The notes under the pieces were generated by a model. The model saw nothing but the letters and a program-made list of their open reading frames with translations. It did no database searches and was not told the DNA's origin. From JAABTH01 sp964492615 (GTDB taxonomy: Bacteria > Bacillota > Dethiobacteria > DTU022), in NCBI GenBank assembly GCA_964492615.1, contig CAZBKZ010000007.1, positions 1-64,000 of the forward strand: a stretch of DNA of 64,000 bases. The letters are read 5' to 3'. This document shows positions 18,926 through 27,706 of the stretch, one piece after another. The position numbers and the translations under genes are program-made. Positions within the stretch are counted from its first letter, which is position 1. The number at the start of each line of letters is the position of its first letter.

Positions 18926-20176
18926 CTAGCGCAAAACCATTTTTTCAGGAAAATCCCGGCGGCGGGAGGTATTCCACATTTTGTCGATATAGGCCGTGGT
19001 GTAAATCTGCTCTATATCATGAAAAAGGTTAATGCCCTTGTCGGTTAGCAGGTAGTTGTCACCGGAGCGGTTGATAAACCCCAGCCTGGTGGCCAGATGA
19101 AGATCGGGTCCGAACATCTGCTCGATTTCTGTTCCGAATGTATTATAAAATTTTTCTCTGTTGAACTTCAGGTTGTAGGCGCTCCAGAAGAGATGGTACA
19201 CTGCTCTCTGCCTTGGGCTAAAATCAAGGGTAAGCGAAGTCGGCAGCAACCCGTTCTCCACCCTGTCGATATAAGCCCGCAGAGAATGGCTGTTTATTTT
19301 AAAACTAGCGGGCAAAAGTGTGGCAGCAGAAAGACCGAAGCCCAGGTACGCTTCCCTGGTCACCGAAGAATATTGCTGCGTGCCGGGCCGGGCAAAAGTC
19401 CATACCGAGGTTCTCTCCAGGTTATTCTCCCTGCAGTAAAGGGTTAGTGCTTGCAGCATTTTCTTTTTCTCTGGAGCAGGCATCGGTTTATAGTTATTGT
19501 GGGAATAAGAAAATTCGATAAAGGGATAGGTGGAAACCTGGGTTGCCCCGTGAAGAAAAGCTGTGGCCAGGTCATTAGTCAGGGTCTGGCTGTTCTGACC
19601 GGGTATGGCAAATATTAAATCAACATCTATCACATGAAAATGGCCTTCCCTGACAAGGGCCATTTTCTCTAAATAGTTAGAACTGCTCCTGCCCAGCTTT
19701 TCCAGGCAGTTGTCGTTAAAAGACTGAAAACCTACTGAGACCATATTTACACCGGCTGCTTCAAGTTTCTGCAGCACCGACGGGCTTATATCATCGGGAT
19801 GAAGTTCTACTCCAATTCCTCCGGATATCTTAAAATAATAGCCTAAGTGGTCGATGATTTCTGGAAGATGTTCGATCATCGTGACCGGCGTTCCCCCTCC
19901 GAAATAAAGACTGGTCGCCTCCCTCCTGCCTGCCCCGTTGCGGCAGACCAGTTCTATTTCCTGCAACAAAGCCGCCCTGTATAACTGTGCCTTTTCCTGG
20001 TCATAGAGTTCTTTACAGTAGGGGCAAAATGAGCAGACAGACCTGCAGAAAGGAATATGCACGTAAAGCCCAAGCGCCTGCGGAGAATGGTAATCAAGGG
20101 TTGAAGCAAAACGGTTGTGGAATACAAAGGGTTTAAAGGAGCGGGTAAGAAAAATTCTGAGCGCTGAGGTTAACAA
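18926..20176 (-). CDS. HemW/HemN-like radical SAM protein
   Basis: Radical SAM protein of 416 residues. The cluster motif is HIPFCRSVCSFCPYC (CxxxCxxC) near residue 41, followed by a glycine-rich SAM-binding stretch LYFGGGTP. The C-terminal part is the HemN-type domain. True HemW proteins deliver heme and HemN decarboxylates coproporphyrinogen; this protein is divergent from both, so only the broad class is assigned. Start is TTG 20176 behind GGGAGG. It faces the DUF1667 gene tail-to-tail with 21 nt between. Confidence 0.8.
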   Translation of the reverse strand: MLTSALRIFLTRSFKPFVFHNRFASTLDYHSPQALGLYVHIPFCRSVCSFCPYCKELYDQEKAQLYRAALLQEIELVCRNGAGRREATSLYFGGGTPVTMIEHLPEIIDHLGYYFKISGGIGVELHPDDISPSVLQKLEAAGVNMVSVGFQSFNDNCLEKLGRSSSNYLEKMALVREGHFHVIDVDLIFAIPGQNSQTLTNDLATAFLHGATQVSTYPFIEFSYSHNNYKPMPAPEKKKMLQALTLYCRENNLERTSVWTFARPGTQQYSSVTREAYLGFGLSAATLLPASFKINSHSLRAYIDRVENGLLPTSLTLDFSPRQRAVYHLFWSAYNLKFNREKFYNTFGTEIEQMFGPDLHLATRLGFINRSGDNYLLTDKGINLFHDIEQIYTTAYIDKMWNTSRRRDFPEKMVLR

Positions 20177-20246
20177 GAATACTTGCCTCCCGGCCGGGTG
20201 ATTTCAAGTTTATCTTACCTTCTTTGTCCGCAAACAGCAATCTAAA

Positions 20247-21581
20247 TTAACGGGGAGAGGCTTCCTCCCCGTCAGCAGCCTGAAAATAATTTCTGAAGAA
20301 GAAATGACCGATCAACGCACCGATAACTGCTGCAAAAACCCAGCCAAAGCCGGCCGCGCCACCCGGAAAAAAGTTTCGCAGGGCAAGCATAGTATCTCCC
20401 CCACCCAGCAGAACAGCATATCCGCCGAATCCCTCAAGAAGCCCCCATAAAAAAGCGGCCATGGCAGATCCTGCCCGCGCCCCTTTCAAAGAGGGAGCAA
20501 TAACAATAAAAAGGACTATAACTATAGCCGGGGGGTAAACCATATCGAGGATCGGTGCGGTTAACCTGATGATCTCCTCCAGGCCGACCATGCTGACCAG
20601 ACCGCTTAAAAACAGGGTTACTGCGGTGCAGGCCACGTATGGAAGTTTACCTCCCGAAGCTTCTTCAAAATATGCAGCAGTTCCCCCGCCAAGCCCTACT
20701 GCCGAGGTAAGGGCGGCAAAAAGCAGGGCAACATTAAAGACAACTCCACCGATTGGGCCCCAGAGCTCTAGAATAATCGTAGCATAGAGCCTGGCATAAG
20801 TAATATCAAGAAAAAGTTCTCCCGTAGAGGCGCCGACCAGCATCTGGGTGAAATGGCTTGTGCCGAGCAGCAGAAAACCTATGCCAGCCGTAATAACCAG
20901 GTAGCGGTTGAGGCTCTTTTCTTTCAAGCCGTGACTGCCGCTCAAACCGGCGATGACCAGGGTGGCAAACATCAGGGCCGCCGGCAGGTCCATTGTCTGG
21001 TAGCCATTCAGGAAACCATAGGTAAAGGGGTGTTCTGAATATAAAGGTGGTATCCATTCGGCCAGTGGTGAAACCAGGCTTCTAATTACCACGGCTGCAA
21101 TGGTGACAAGCAGTACCGGCAGCAGGTAACGGGCAATTTTATCGATAACCTGGCTTCTGCGGTAAAGAAACCAGAATGCAGCAACATAGTAAAGGATCGT
21201 GAAAAGCAGCATACCCCAAAAAGGTGAACTTTCGAACCCCAGAATCTGGCAGATAGCATCCCAGGCTGCCGCGCTCATGCGCGGTATGGCAAAGAGCGGG
21301 CCCAAAACCAGAACTGTTAAGCCGCCAAAAACCTGGGCAAATGTGCGGTTAACTGAAAGATTTGCGATATTGAACAGGGTTCCTTCTTTCGAAACAGCAA
21401 GGTAGGCCAGCCAGGGAAAGATTACTGCTGAAATAAAAATACCCAGGTAAGCCAGTATAACTGCACTGCCGCTCTGCTGCCCCCAGGTAACAGGCCAGAG
21501 CATGCACGAACCTCCAAAATGCATGGCAAATACAGAACCGCCGATCGCTGCTGCAGTAAGTGGTTTCAACTGGTTTGACAT
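20247..21581 (-). CDS. Branched-chain amino acid:cation symporter-like membrane protein (BrnQ/LIVCS type)
   Basis: Polytopic membrane protein of about 444 residues with roughly 12 hydrophobic segments. The N-terminal AIGGSVFAMHFGGSCMLWP and the GPLFAIPRMSAAAWD segment match the LIVCS/BrnQ family, which imports Leu, Ile and Val with Na+ or H+. The family start pattern favours the ATG at 21581; ATG 21602 and an in-frame codon at 21623 are alternatives without a convincing ribosome binding site. Divergence from typical BrnQ leaves the substrate open. Confidence 0.78.
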   Translation of the reverse strand: MSNQLKPLTAAAIGGSVFAMHFGGSCMLWPVTWGQQSGSAVILAYLGIFISAVIFPWLAYLAVSKEGTLFNIANLSVNRTFAQVFGGLTVLVLGPLFAIPRMSAAAWDAICQILGFESSPFWGMLLFTILYYVAAFWFLYRRSQVIDKIARYLLPVLLVTIAAVVIRSLVSPLAEWIPPLYSEHPFTYGFLNGYQTMDLPAALMFATLVIAGLSGSHGLKEKSLNRYLVITAGIGFLLLGTSHFTQMLVGASTGELFLDITYARLYATIILELWGPIGGVVFNVALLFAALTSAVGLGGGTAAYFEEASGGKLPYVACTAVTLFLSGLVSMVGLEEIIRLTAPILDMVYPPAIVIVLFIVIAPSLKGARAGSAMAAFLWGLLEGFGGYAVLLGGGDTMLALRNFFPGGAAGFGWVFAAVIGALIGHFFFRNYFQAADGEEASPR

Positions 21582-21696
21582 CTGGTTCTTCGAACCTTTC
21601 ATATTGTAAATATATTTGAGCAACGTGTTGCAATGCCATTAACTTAACATATTGGCTATTGAATCGCAAGATAGAAACCATGCTGTTCCATTAAGG

Positions 21697-22545
21697 CTAT
21701 TCAATTCCGATCCTGAAAATATCTTGCAAAAATGTATCAGGTTGTTTCCCCGAAGCGCTGTACTCAAAAATACCCAGGCCAACCAGGTTAAATTTCTCAT
21801 TTAATCTTTTAATTAAGCTTAGCAGGGTTTGCGGCTTTAAACCGCCCGTTACCGGAACAGGAACATGGGGAAATTCTTCCGGGTCCAGCACGTCAAGGTC
21901 TAAATGAATATAAATATTTCCATCCATTCCGGAACCAGGATTGCTGAGCATGGAGTTTTCAACTGCCGTTATTAAACTTTCACATCCTGCTTCAAGTTCT
22001 TTAACCTTCAGCACTTTTAAATCTGTTTTTTCAATATATGCGGTTTCGGCTGGATCAAGATCACGCAGCCCGGCCATAATCACTTGAACAGGCTTCAGAA
22101 CCGAGGGAAGCAAGCTTATGATAGTTGGGTCACCTTCTCCAAGTAATGTTCTGGCCGGCATGCCGTAGAAATAGCCGCTGGGCGAACTCCGGGGGGTATT
22201 CAAATCCCCGTGTGCATCAAACCAGATAACGGTCAGCCCTTCGTTATAAACTGCATTTAAATATGCTATGGGCAGCAGCCCTGCATCACATCCGCCACCG
22301 AGAGTAAAAATCTTTTGCGGCCGCTGAAAATCAATCAGCCTGGCGACATCTCTCATCTGCAGTAATATATCATCATAGCCGAAAATATCATTCTTTTTAT
22401 CTGTGACAGGGCTGGTGCTTACGCTTACTTCTTCTAAGCCCACCTGCCCGGCGAGGTATTTCTTAAGCTCTACTGCCCCGTAATATGGAGACAGGTCCGG
22501 ACCACTACCCTGCCACTGAGGATAAAACAGATTTAGTTTTTCCAT
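21697..22545 (-). CDS. Arginase/agmatinase-family protein
   Basis: Ureohydrolase-fold protein of 282 residues. Two of the manganese motifs are intact: WFDAHGDLNTP and IHLDLDVLDPEEF. The first one, normally GGDHS, reads GGGCDAG, so the usual metal His is replaced by Cys. Members with a Cys there exist and their activities are not settled. No partner gene for arginine or agmatine breakdown is adjacent. Ribosome binding site AAAGGAAG precedes ATG 22545. Called as family member only, not as arginase. Confidence 0.82.
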   Translation of the reverse strand: MEKLNLFYPQWQGSGPDLSPYYGAVELKKYLAGQVGLEEVSVSTSPVTDKKNDIFGYDDILLQMRDVARLIDFQRPQKIFTLGGGCDAGLLPIAYLNAVYNEGLTVIWFDAHGDLNTPRSSPSGYFYGMPARTLLGEGDPTIISLLPSVLKPVQVIMAGLRDLDPAETAYIEKTDLKVLKVKELEAGCESLITAVENSMLSNPGSGMDGNIYIHLDLDVLDPEEFPHVPVPVTGGLKPQTLLSLIKRLNEKFNLVGLGIFEYSASGKQPDTFLQDIFRIGIE

Positions 22546-22782
22546 GCTGCTGCTTCCTTTCGCAACCTTAAAAGATTTATATGCCTATATATAGCATAGC
22601 AACAATTCTACCTAACAGCACAGTAGCCTAATATCATAAAACATTATGATCCTCTTTATTCATCCTTCAGTTTTTACATGCAACCGGTAAATCCAATTTC
22701 CCTAAATAAATTCATATCCAAATAATGAAAAGGCTGAAGACAAAAACAACAATTTGCTCAGACAGCAGCAAACCAGAGCACT

Positions 22783-24534
22783 TCAATCATCATAGCTGTT
22801 AAATTTATCTGGCAACCCACATAAACCTTCTATACAATCCGTTTCATTTTGAGTCGGCAACCATTTATCAATTGAAGCAGTTCCCAGGTGGCGATAGTCT
22901 GTAGCTATAAATAACGGACTTGTCTCTCCTCCTACCACAATTATCCTGATCTGTTTCGGGTCATGATACTGATTGATTAGCTCCTCATTATTAAGCCTGC
23001 TCCAAGTGCTATATGGCTCCACCCCTCTTTCAGCTTCTGATCCTAACAACATCTGTACCGTATCGGCAGCCCAAAATTTACCTGCTTCTATTTTTATACT
23101 GTTTGACAAATGAATGCTGAATTCTTCTTTTGTTTTGAACCCTTGTTTGTCCTTCAATTCCTTTGCTACTAGCGGATCCATAATAATAGTCGCATTTGAG
23201 TATACAGATGGTATCGCTTCATACAAAATATTCATTTCTTCGGTTACTGAACGGTTGGAGGGTGCTCCAGAACTATTTATAAGCGTCCAACCACGGAATA
23301 GGCTAACAGCGTTATCTTCCTTTTTATAACCATTCTGAACATGAAAAGGCTGCCAACAACTCCTTTTTTCATTTTCCGCAACACACATATTGTTGTATGT
23401 AAAATTATTACCCAACGAACTCCATAATGTTTTCTTGTATTGTGAAAAACCCCAGCAGTGACTAATCAATGTCCAAGCTCTACCAATTACTGCATTTGCT
23501 TTATTTACAGCGCTGAAAGCAGCTAAACCTGAATTGATTCCAATCTTTTCTGCAATTGGTCCATTAACCAGGACCATGGATCCAAAGGGAGTAGTAGAGG
23601 GCCGCAATGACGGTTCAGCCATAGAAGCTATAGCAAGAATAACTGGCAAATATTCTGTTTCAGCTCCAGCCATTACTGCTATGGTTGCAATATTTGCTAC
23701 TGTCGATTTTACTACTTCGTTTGTATCTTCAAGAAAAACTTCGGCAACTAATTCGTCAGGATTAACATTTGTGCCTTCTAACATCTTTCTCACTCTTTCT
23801 TCAGTAGGCACTATTATAGGTAACCCTTCAGTCCATCCTTTTTTATAAAAAAGAGCTTGTAGGTTTTCTTCAGTATCCGGGCCAATCAAGTTATTACAAT
23901 CTTCTTGCCTTGCCGATGAATTGGGTTTAGCTCCAGCTTTTATTGGATTTACCATTTTCGTCAGCAAATCCATAATTCCTATGTTTACTGGTTTTCCACT
24001 ATGGGGATCATCGCCAGAAATATAATCGTATAATGTGTCCTGGGCCACTCCAACTACTGGATGAGGAGTGTAAACAAATTGTAAAACTTTCCCTATCGGA
24101 TTCATATCAACAACTTTTTTATATTCAATAGTTGAAATTGGGGCTACGGGAACTCCATATTTACCTTCCAATTTGATCGTAGATGCAGCGACCGCTGCAG
24201 CACAACCCGGTCACCCTGCTACCCCTAAAATGGCAGCATCGCCCTTTTCACTAATTTCCTTCCAAAGTTTTTCACAGTTCTCATCTTCCATAAATACATT
24301 TCCCGGTTTCCTTTTCCTGACAGTTCTTACAGTTGGGTAGTAGTCGCTAAACCATTTTTGAAGGGCAAGCATAAAATAAGCACTGCCTCCGAACCCGGTA
24401 TCCACAAGGTAAACAGTTTTTCCCTCCAGTGTTGATAATCTGTTCGCCGGCGAAAAATCAACTTCTTCGGACTTACTTAAGACTTTATCACCTGATACAG
24501 GACTTATAGCATAAATCTTTTTAGTTGATTTCAT
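22783..24534 (-). CDS. Selenoprotein: UGSC-like redox domain (U-P-G-C) fused to a large uncharacterised domain
   Basis: Reading through one in-frame UGA (24211-24213) gives a 583-residue protein with selenocysteine at residue 108 in the motif GVAG-U-PGC. Residues about 30-145 match the layout of UGSC-family (seleno)proteins as I recall them: an LxxLEGK start, a VRKRKPG segment, then a hydrophobic strand leading to the U-x-x-C turn. Residues about 220-583 begin GWTEGLPIIVPTEERV and form a second domain of unknown function containing NGPIAEKIGINSG and CVAENEKRSCWQPFHV. Support for read-through: both halves are in the same frame with no other stop; the residues after UGA continue the fold; UxxC is a redox pair; a SECIS-type hairpin follows at the correct distance. 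ATG 24534 is preceded by AAGGAGTGAC. Divergent from the LuxR gene. Function unknown, likely thiol-type redox chemistry. Confidence 0.85.
24184..24213 (-). promoter_or_regulatory. Bacterial SECIS element for UGA-108
   Basis: On the mRNA, UGA (24213-24211) is followed by 11 nt and then TGCAGC-GGTC-GCTGCA: a perfect 6-bp stem (24199-24194 with 24189-24184) and a GGUC apical loop. The loop begins 18 nt after UGA and has G in its first two positions, which fits the known bacterial SECIS rule (apical loop about 16-37 nt from UGA with a G near its start). The selB and selC genes are not in this window. Confidence 0.75.
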
Positions 24535-24790
24535 AATGTCACTCCTTTTTCGGTTTCGGAATGGTACGCAGAATTTTTTTCGATTATCGTGGAAATCAAA
24601 TATTGTCTAATAGTATAACATAATCCTATATCTATAATAGGCTTCTATTTATTCTGTAAAAAACGCCTAAAAATAGTTATTCTAACCACCCGAGCCAATA
24701 GAAAAATAAATTGTAATTGATTCATCCAGCCTCGAGGAAGTGTGCTTTTATATAATGATTACTTGTCCCTACCCTCTCCTGTAAAGTATC

Positions 24791-24807
24791 AATTCCTGCT
24801 AGGAATT
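24791..24807. promoter_or_regulatory. 17-bp inverted repeat AATTCCTGCTAGGAATT, candidate operator
   Basis: AATTCCT and AGGAATT are exact complements separated by GCT. The repeat lies 24 bp upstream of the -35 box of the regulator gene, a position typical for an activator or autoregulator. It differs from the CCTCAATTGAGG element found before the cupin genes, so a second regulator or a different binding mode is possible. Confidence 0.5.
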
Positions 24808-24831
24808 AGCTCAGTAGCTTTAACCTGCCTT

Positions 24832-24861
24832 TTGACAATGATCAACCTGAGAGCTTATAAT
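24832..24861 (+). promoter_or_regulatory. Sigma-A type promoter of the LuxR-family gene
   Basis: A consensus TTGACA (24832-24837) and a consensus TATAAT (24856-24861) are separated by 18 bp. They lie about 75 bp before the start codon at 24934. Both hexamers are perfect, so this should be a strong constitutive or repressible promoter. Confidence 0.8.
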
Positions 24862-24933
24862 ACTAATTAATAATATTTATTATTCGGGTACCTGCATTGC
24901 ATCCATATCATATTTGAATATCACCAAGGCGGG

Positions 24934-27597
24934 ATGAACTTGGATATTGTGAAGACAAAGATTTCCCCCCCTGTCAAGGATGCAACATTCCTGGAAAGAC
25001 ATAACCTTATTTCCAGGTTAAACCAATGGCCGGACAAGAAGCTTACTCTGATTTCGGCTTCCGCTGGCAGTGGTAAAACCAGCCTGGTTAGTATGTGGAT
25101 CCACAAGCTGATAAGCAATAAAGCTGACTGTAACGTTGCCTGGTATACCATTGATAAACACGACAACGATCCAGTTCGTTTTATCCGTTATTTACTTTTT
25201 TCGCTACAGGAAGCTGGATACTGCGGTTTTAGTGACAGACTTAACAGTTTCTCGGAATTGCACAACATGCACCTTACCGAAACCATGGCTTATATTGTCA
25301 GTTTACTCATAGACAACGATGACAATACTCCCCTTATTATTGTTCTTGATGATTACCAGACTATATACTCCCAGATAATACATGAAGGAATAAATTTTTT
25401 ATTGCGCTACCTTCCTTCTCACATCCATATAGTCATTTTAACTCGTAATGACCCTCCCTTGAACCTATCTTCACTGAGAGTAAAAGATCAGTTAATAGAG
25501 ATCCGAACAGAAGATTTAAACTTTGATTATACTGAAAGCGAAGTATTTCTCAATAAACATCTACAGAATGACCTTGACCAGGAAACTATTGCCATGTTGC
25601 ATAGGAAAACTGAAGGTTGGATAACAGGTCTTCAACTAACAGCATTATCTTTACGCAATAATAAAAAATCAAATAACCTTCAGTTGAATGAAGGAAACCA
25701 TTTGATTGTCGATTACTTAATGGAAGAGGTTTATTCACAGCTTTCTGAAAAAATGCAGTCATTCCTTCTTCAAACTTCCATTTTAAGTCGATTTACTGTT
25801 TCTTTATGTGAATATGTTACCGGAATAGAAGAGAGCTACGAATTAATTGAGGCGCTCAGACGAGACAATCTTTTCATAGTACCACTTGATCACGATGGGG
25901 AATGGTTCAGGTACCAAAATCAATTTTCTTATTTTTTACAGAGAAGGCTTCCTATAAATAACCAGGATAAAATGTGTGAGTTGCATACCAGAGCAGCCAA
26001 CTGGCACTATAAAAAAAGACTTCGTCATGAGGCTTTTGATCATGCTGTTTCATCTCAAAATCCTGAATTAATTAATAAACTTGCGGAGGGTTATGTTGAA
26101 GAGCTATGGATAGCCGGTGAACATGCCCTCTTAATGGAACGCATGTCGCAAATCCCGGAGCCGGTAATGGAGAAAAATGCTCATTTACGATTATTTTGGG
26201 CTTTGTTACGAATGGATTATGGGAAAATAGATACAAAACTACTAAAAACAGTTTTTTCCGAAAGCGCGAATAGCTTTTCAAGCAAAGAACTGGGTATGCT
26301 TGAAACAATCAGGGCTTCTTACGGCAACATTATTCAGAAATCAGAGATCATCAAAAGACATGCATCTTCGGCTATTGAACATTTCAGTCGTTCTAATCCT
26401 GTATGGCAGAACAACGCCATATGTGTTCTTGCCCGGAATTATTATCTTTCAGGTGACCTGCAAGAAGCAGAAAAATACTTCCGTTTCGCATATCGTGAAT
26501 CAATCTTAAATAGAAGTAGAAATATTGACTATCAGGCAGCATTTCATCTTGCCGATACCCTTCGGTCACAAGGCAGGTTCAAGGAAGCAAAAACACTCTG
26601 TCTTGAAAAATTGAAAGAAATAGAAAGCTGTGGCCTCTACCAGTTATTATACTCTGGTAGTTTTTACGTTGTCATGGGTGAAATTTCCTGTGAAGAAAAC
26701 GATATTAAATCGGCGCTTACCTATGGAGTGAAAAGTATAAAATTAGCAGAACAAAGAAACAACAGTCTCTCTCTGTGCATAAGCTACAAAAAACTGCTTA
26801 ACACTTATATATCTATTAGAGATTACGATAAGATCAAAACCATATTAAATAAACTTCTTTCTTTAAAGAATAACACCTTTCTTCCTTCATGGATTGAAAC
26901 AACTTTTCGCCTTGCTCAATCTGTTTTATATATACTGGATGAGAAAAACGATGAAGCGATCCAGGTTCTTCAACCGCCAAGTATAAACAATAATTCAACC
27001 ACAAAATTAACTAACGAAGACATAAGGGAATTACTATTCCTCTCTCGCCTGTATCTTCAAACCGGCAACCCCGGCAAGGCCGAACCTATCATTAAGAAGC
27101 TTAAGTTCAGACTGGCGAAAAATAACCGCTGGACATCATATCTAAATTGCCTTATTAATGAAGCTGCATACTGGGAACAGATGGGAAATGAACAAAAAGC
27201 AGAAGAATGCGTTTGTGAAGCTCTGGAACTTGGTTTCCAAAAAGAATACTTGCGGACTTTTATCAATGCAGGCCCATTGCTGCAGTACAGGATGAGCAAG
27301 TTGAACCGAATGAATAAGCTTAGCAATTATGGTAAGAACATCTTAAATTATATTGAAACAGATCTATCTTCCAGAGCTGATTGCATTAACACCAACACTC
27401 AACTGGATCCACTCAGCCCAAGAGAATACGAGATCCTTAAGCTTTTACCCACCCAGTTATCCTACCCTGAAATTGCGGACCACCTTTACATTTCCTATAG
27501 CACTGTTCGTTCACATGTAAAAAATATATACATGAAGCTAAATGCACACAGCCGCCTTGAAGCAGTAAATATTGGTCGCGCGCGCGGTTTAATCTAA
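24934..27597 (+). CDS. MalT-like (STAND/LuxR) transcriptional regulator
   Basis: Large ATP-dependent activator of 887 residues. The N-terminus ISPPVKDATFLERHNLISRLN is the MalT-family start, Walker A is SAGSGKTS (residues 43-50), and a Walker-B-like LIIVLDDYQ follows. The middle (about 400-800) is helical and repeat-like, as in TPR sensor domains. The last ~60 residues are a LuxR HTH (LSPREYEILKLL ... YISYSTVRSHVKNIYMKL). MalT proteins bind a small inducer through the TPR part. It is divergent from the selenoprotein and upstream of the cupin and TRAP genes, so it likely controls this locus. ATG 24934 is used, though TTG 24940 is better spaced from AAGGCGGG. Confidence 0.9.
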   Translation: MNLDIVKTKISPPVKDATFLERHNLISRLNQWPDKKLTLISASAGSGKTSLVSMWIHKLISNKADCNVAWYTIDKHDNDPVRFIRYLLFSLQEAGYCGFSDRLNSFSELHNMHLTETMAYIVSLLIDNDDNTPLIIVLDDYQTIYSQIIHEGINFLLRYLPSHIHIVILTRNDPPLNLSSLRVKDQLIEIRTEDLNFDYTESEVFLNKHLQNDLDQETIAMLHRKTEGWITGLQLTALSLRNNKKSNNLQLNEGNHLIVDYLMEEVYSQLSEKMQSFLLQTSILSRFTVSLCEYVTGIEESYELIEALRRDNLFIVPLDHDGEWFRYQNQFSYFLQRRLPINNQDKMCELHTRAANWHYKKRLRHEAFDHAVSSQNPELINKLAEGYVEELWIAGEHALLMERMSQIPEPVMEKNAHLRLFWALLRMDYGKIDTKLLKTVFSESANSFSSKELGMLETIRASYGNIIQKSEIIKRHASSAIEHFSRSNPVWQNNAICVLARNYYLSGDLQEAEKYFRFAYRESILNRSRNIDYQAAFHLADTLRSQGRFKEAKTLCLEKLKEIESCGLYQLLYSGSFYVVMGEISCEENDIKSALTYGVKSIKLAEQRNNSLSLCISYKKLLNTYISIRDYDKIKTILNKLLSLKNNTFLPSWIETTFRLAQSVLYILDEKNDEAIQVLQPPSINNNSTTKLTNEDIRELLFLSRLYLQTGNPGKAEPIIKKLKFRLAKNNRWTSYLNCLINEAAYWEQMGNEQKAEECVCEALELGFQKEYLRTFINAGPLLQYRMSKLNRMNKLSNYGKNILNYIETDLSSRADCINTNTQLDPLSPREYEILKLLPTQLSYPEIADHLYISYSTVRSHVKNIYMKLNAHSRLEAVNIGRARGLI

Positions 27598-27617
27598 ATA
27601 TACCCAAACCTCCTAAC

Positions 27618-27646
27618 AATCTGAAAATACCTCAATTGAGGGATGT
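27618..27646. promoter_or_regulatory. 29-bp conserved element with palindrome CCTCAATTGAGG (copy 1)
   Basis: The 29-bp block at 27618-27646 is identical to 29276-29304. Its core CCTCAATTGAGG (27630-27641) is a perfect 12-bp palindrome flanked by AAAATA and GATGT. It lies 66 bp before the first bicupin start, with a CATAAT-type -10 at about 27664, so its centre would sit near -41, a class II activator position. The neighbouring MalT-like protein is the obvious candidate to bind it. Confidence 0.7.
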
Positions 27647-27706
27647 ATCAGATAAGTATCAGGCATAATCTGTTAACAAATGATACCACTAGGAGGCGTA
27701 ATAAAA

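Larger units (their letters stand above)
24535..24933. other. Divergent intergenic region between selenoprotein and LuxR-type regulator
   Basis: AT-rich 399-bp control region without a supported gene. It contains the inverted repeat and the LuxR promoter listed separately, plus a TATACT box on the minus strand (24617-24612) that could serve the selenoprotein, with no good -35 match. A short CCTATATCTATAATAGG repeat lies at about 24625-24641. Confidence 0.7.

Noticed and set aside
24172..24534. Reading the selenoprotein as two genes (107 and 462 residues) or as a pseudogene
   Set aside because: Both parts share the frame, the UGA is the only interruption, the fold crosses it, U-x-x-C is formed and a SECIS hairpin follows. 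The downstream ATG 24171 has no ribosome binding site.
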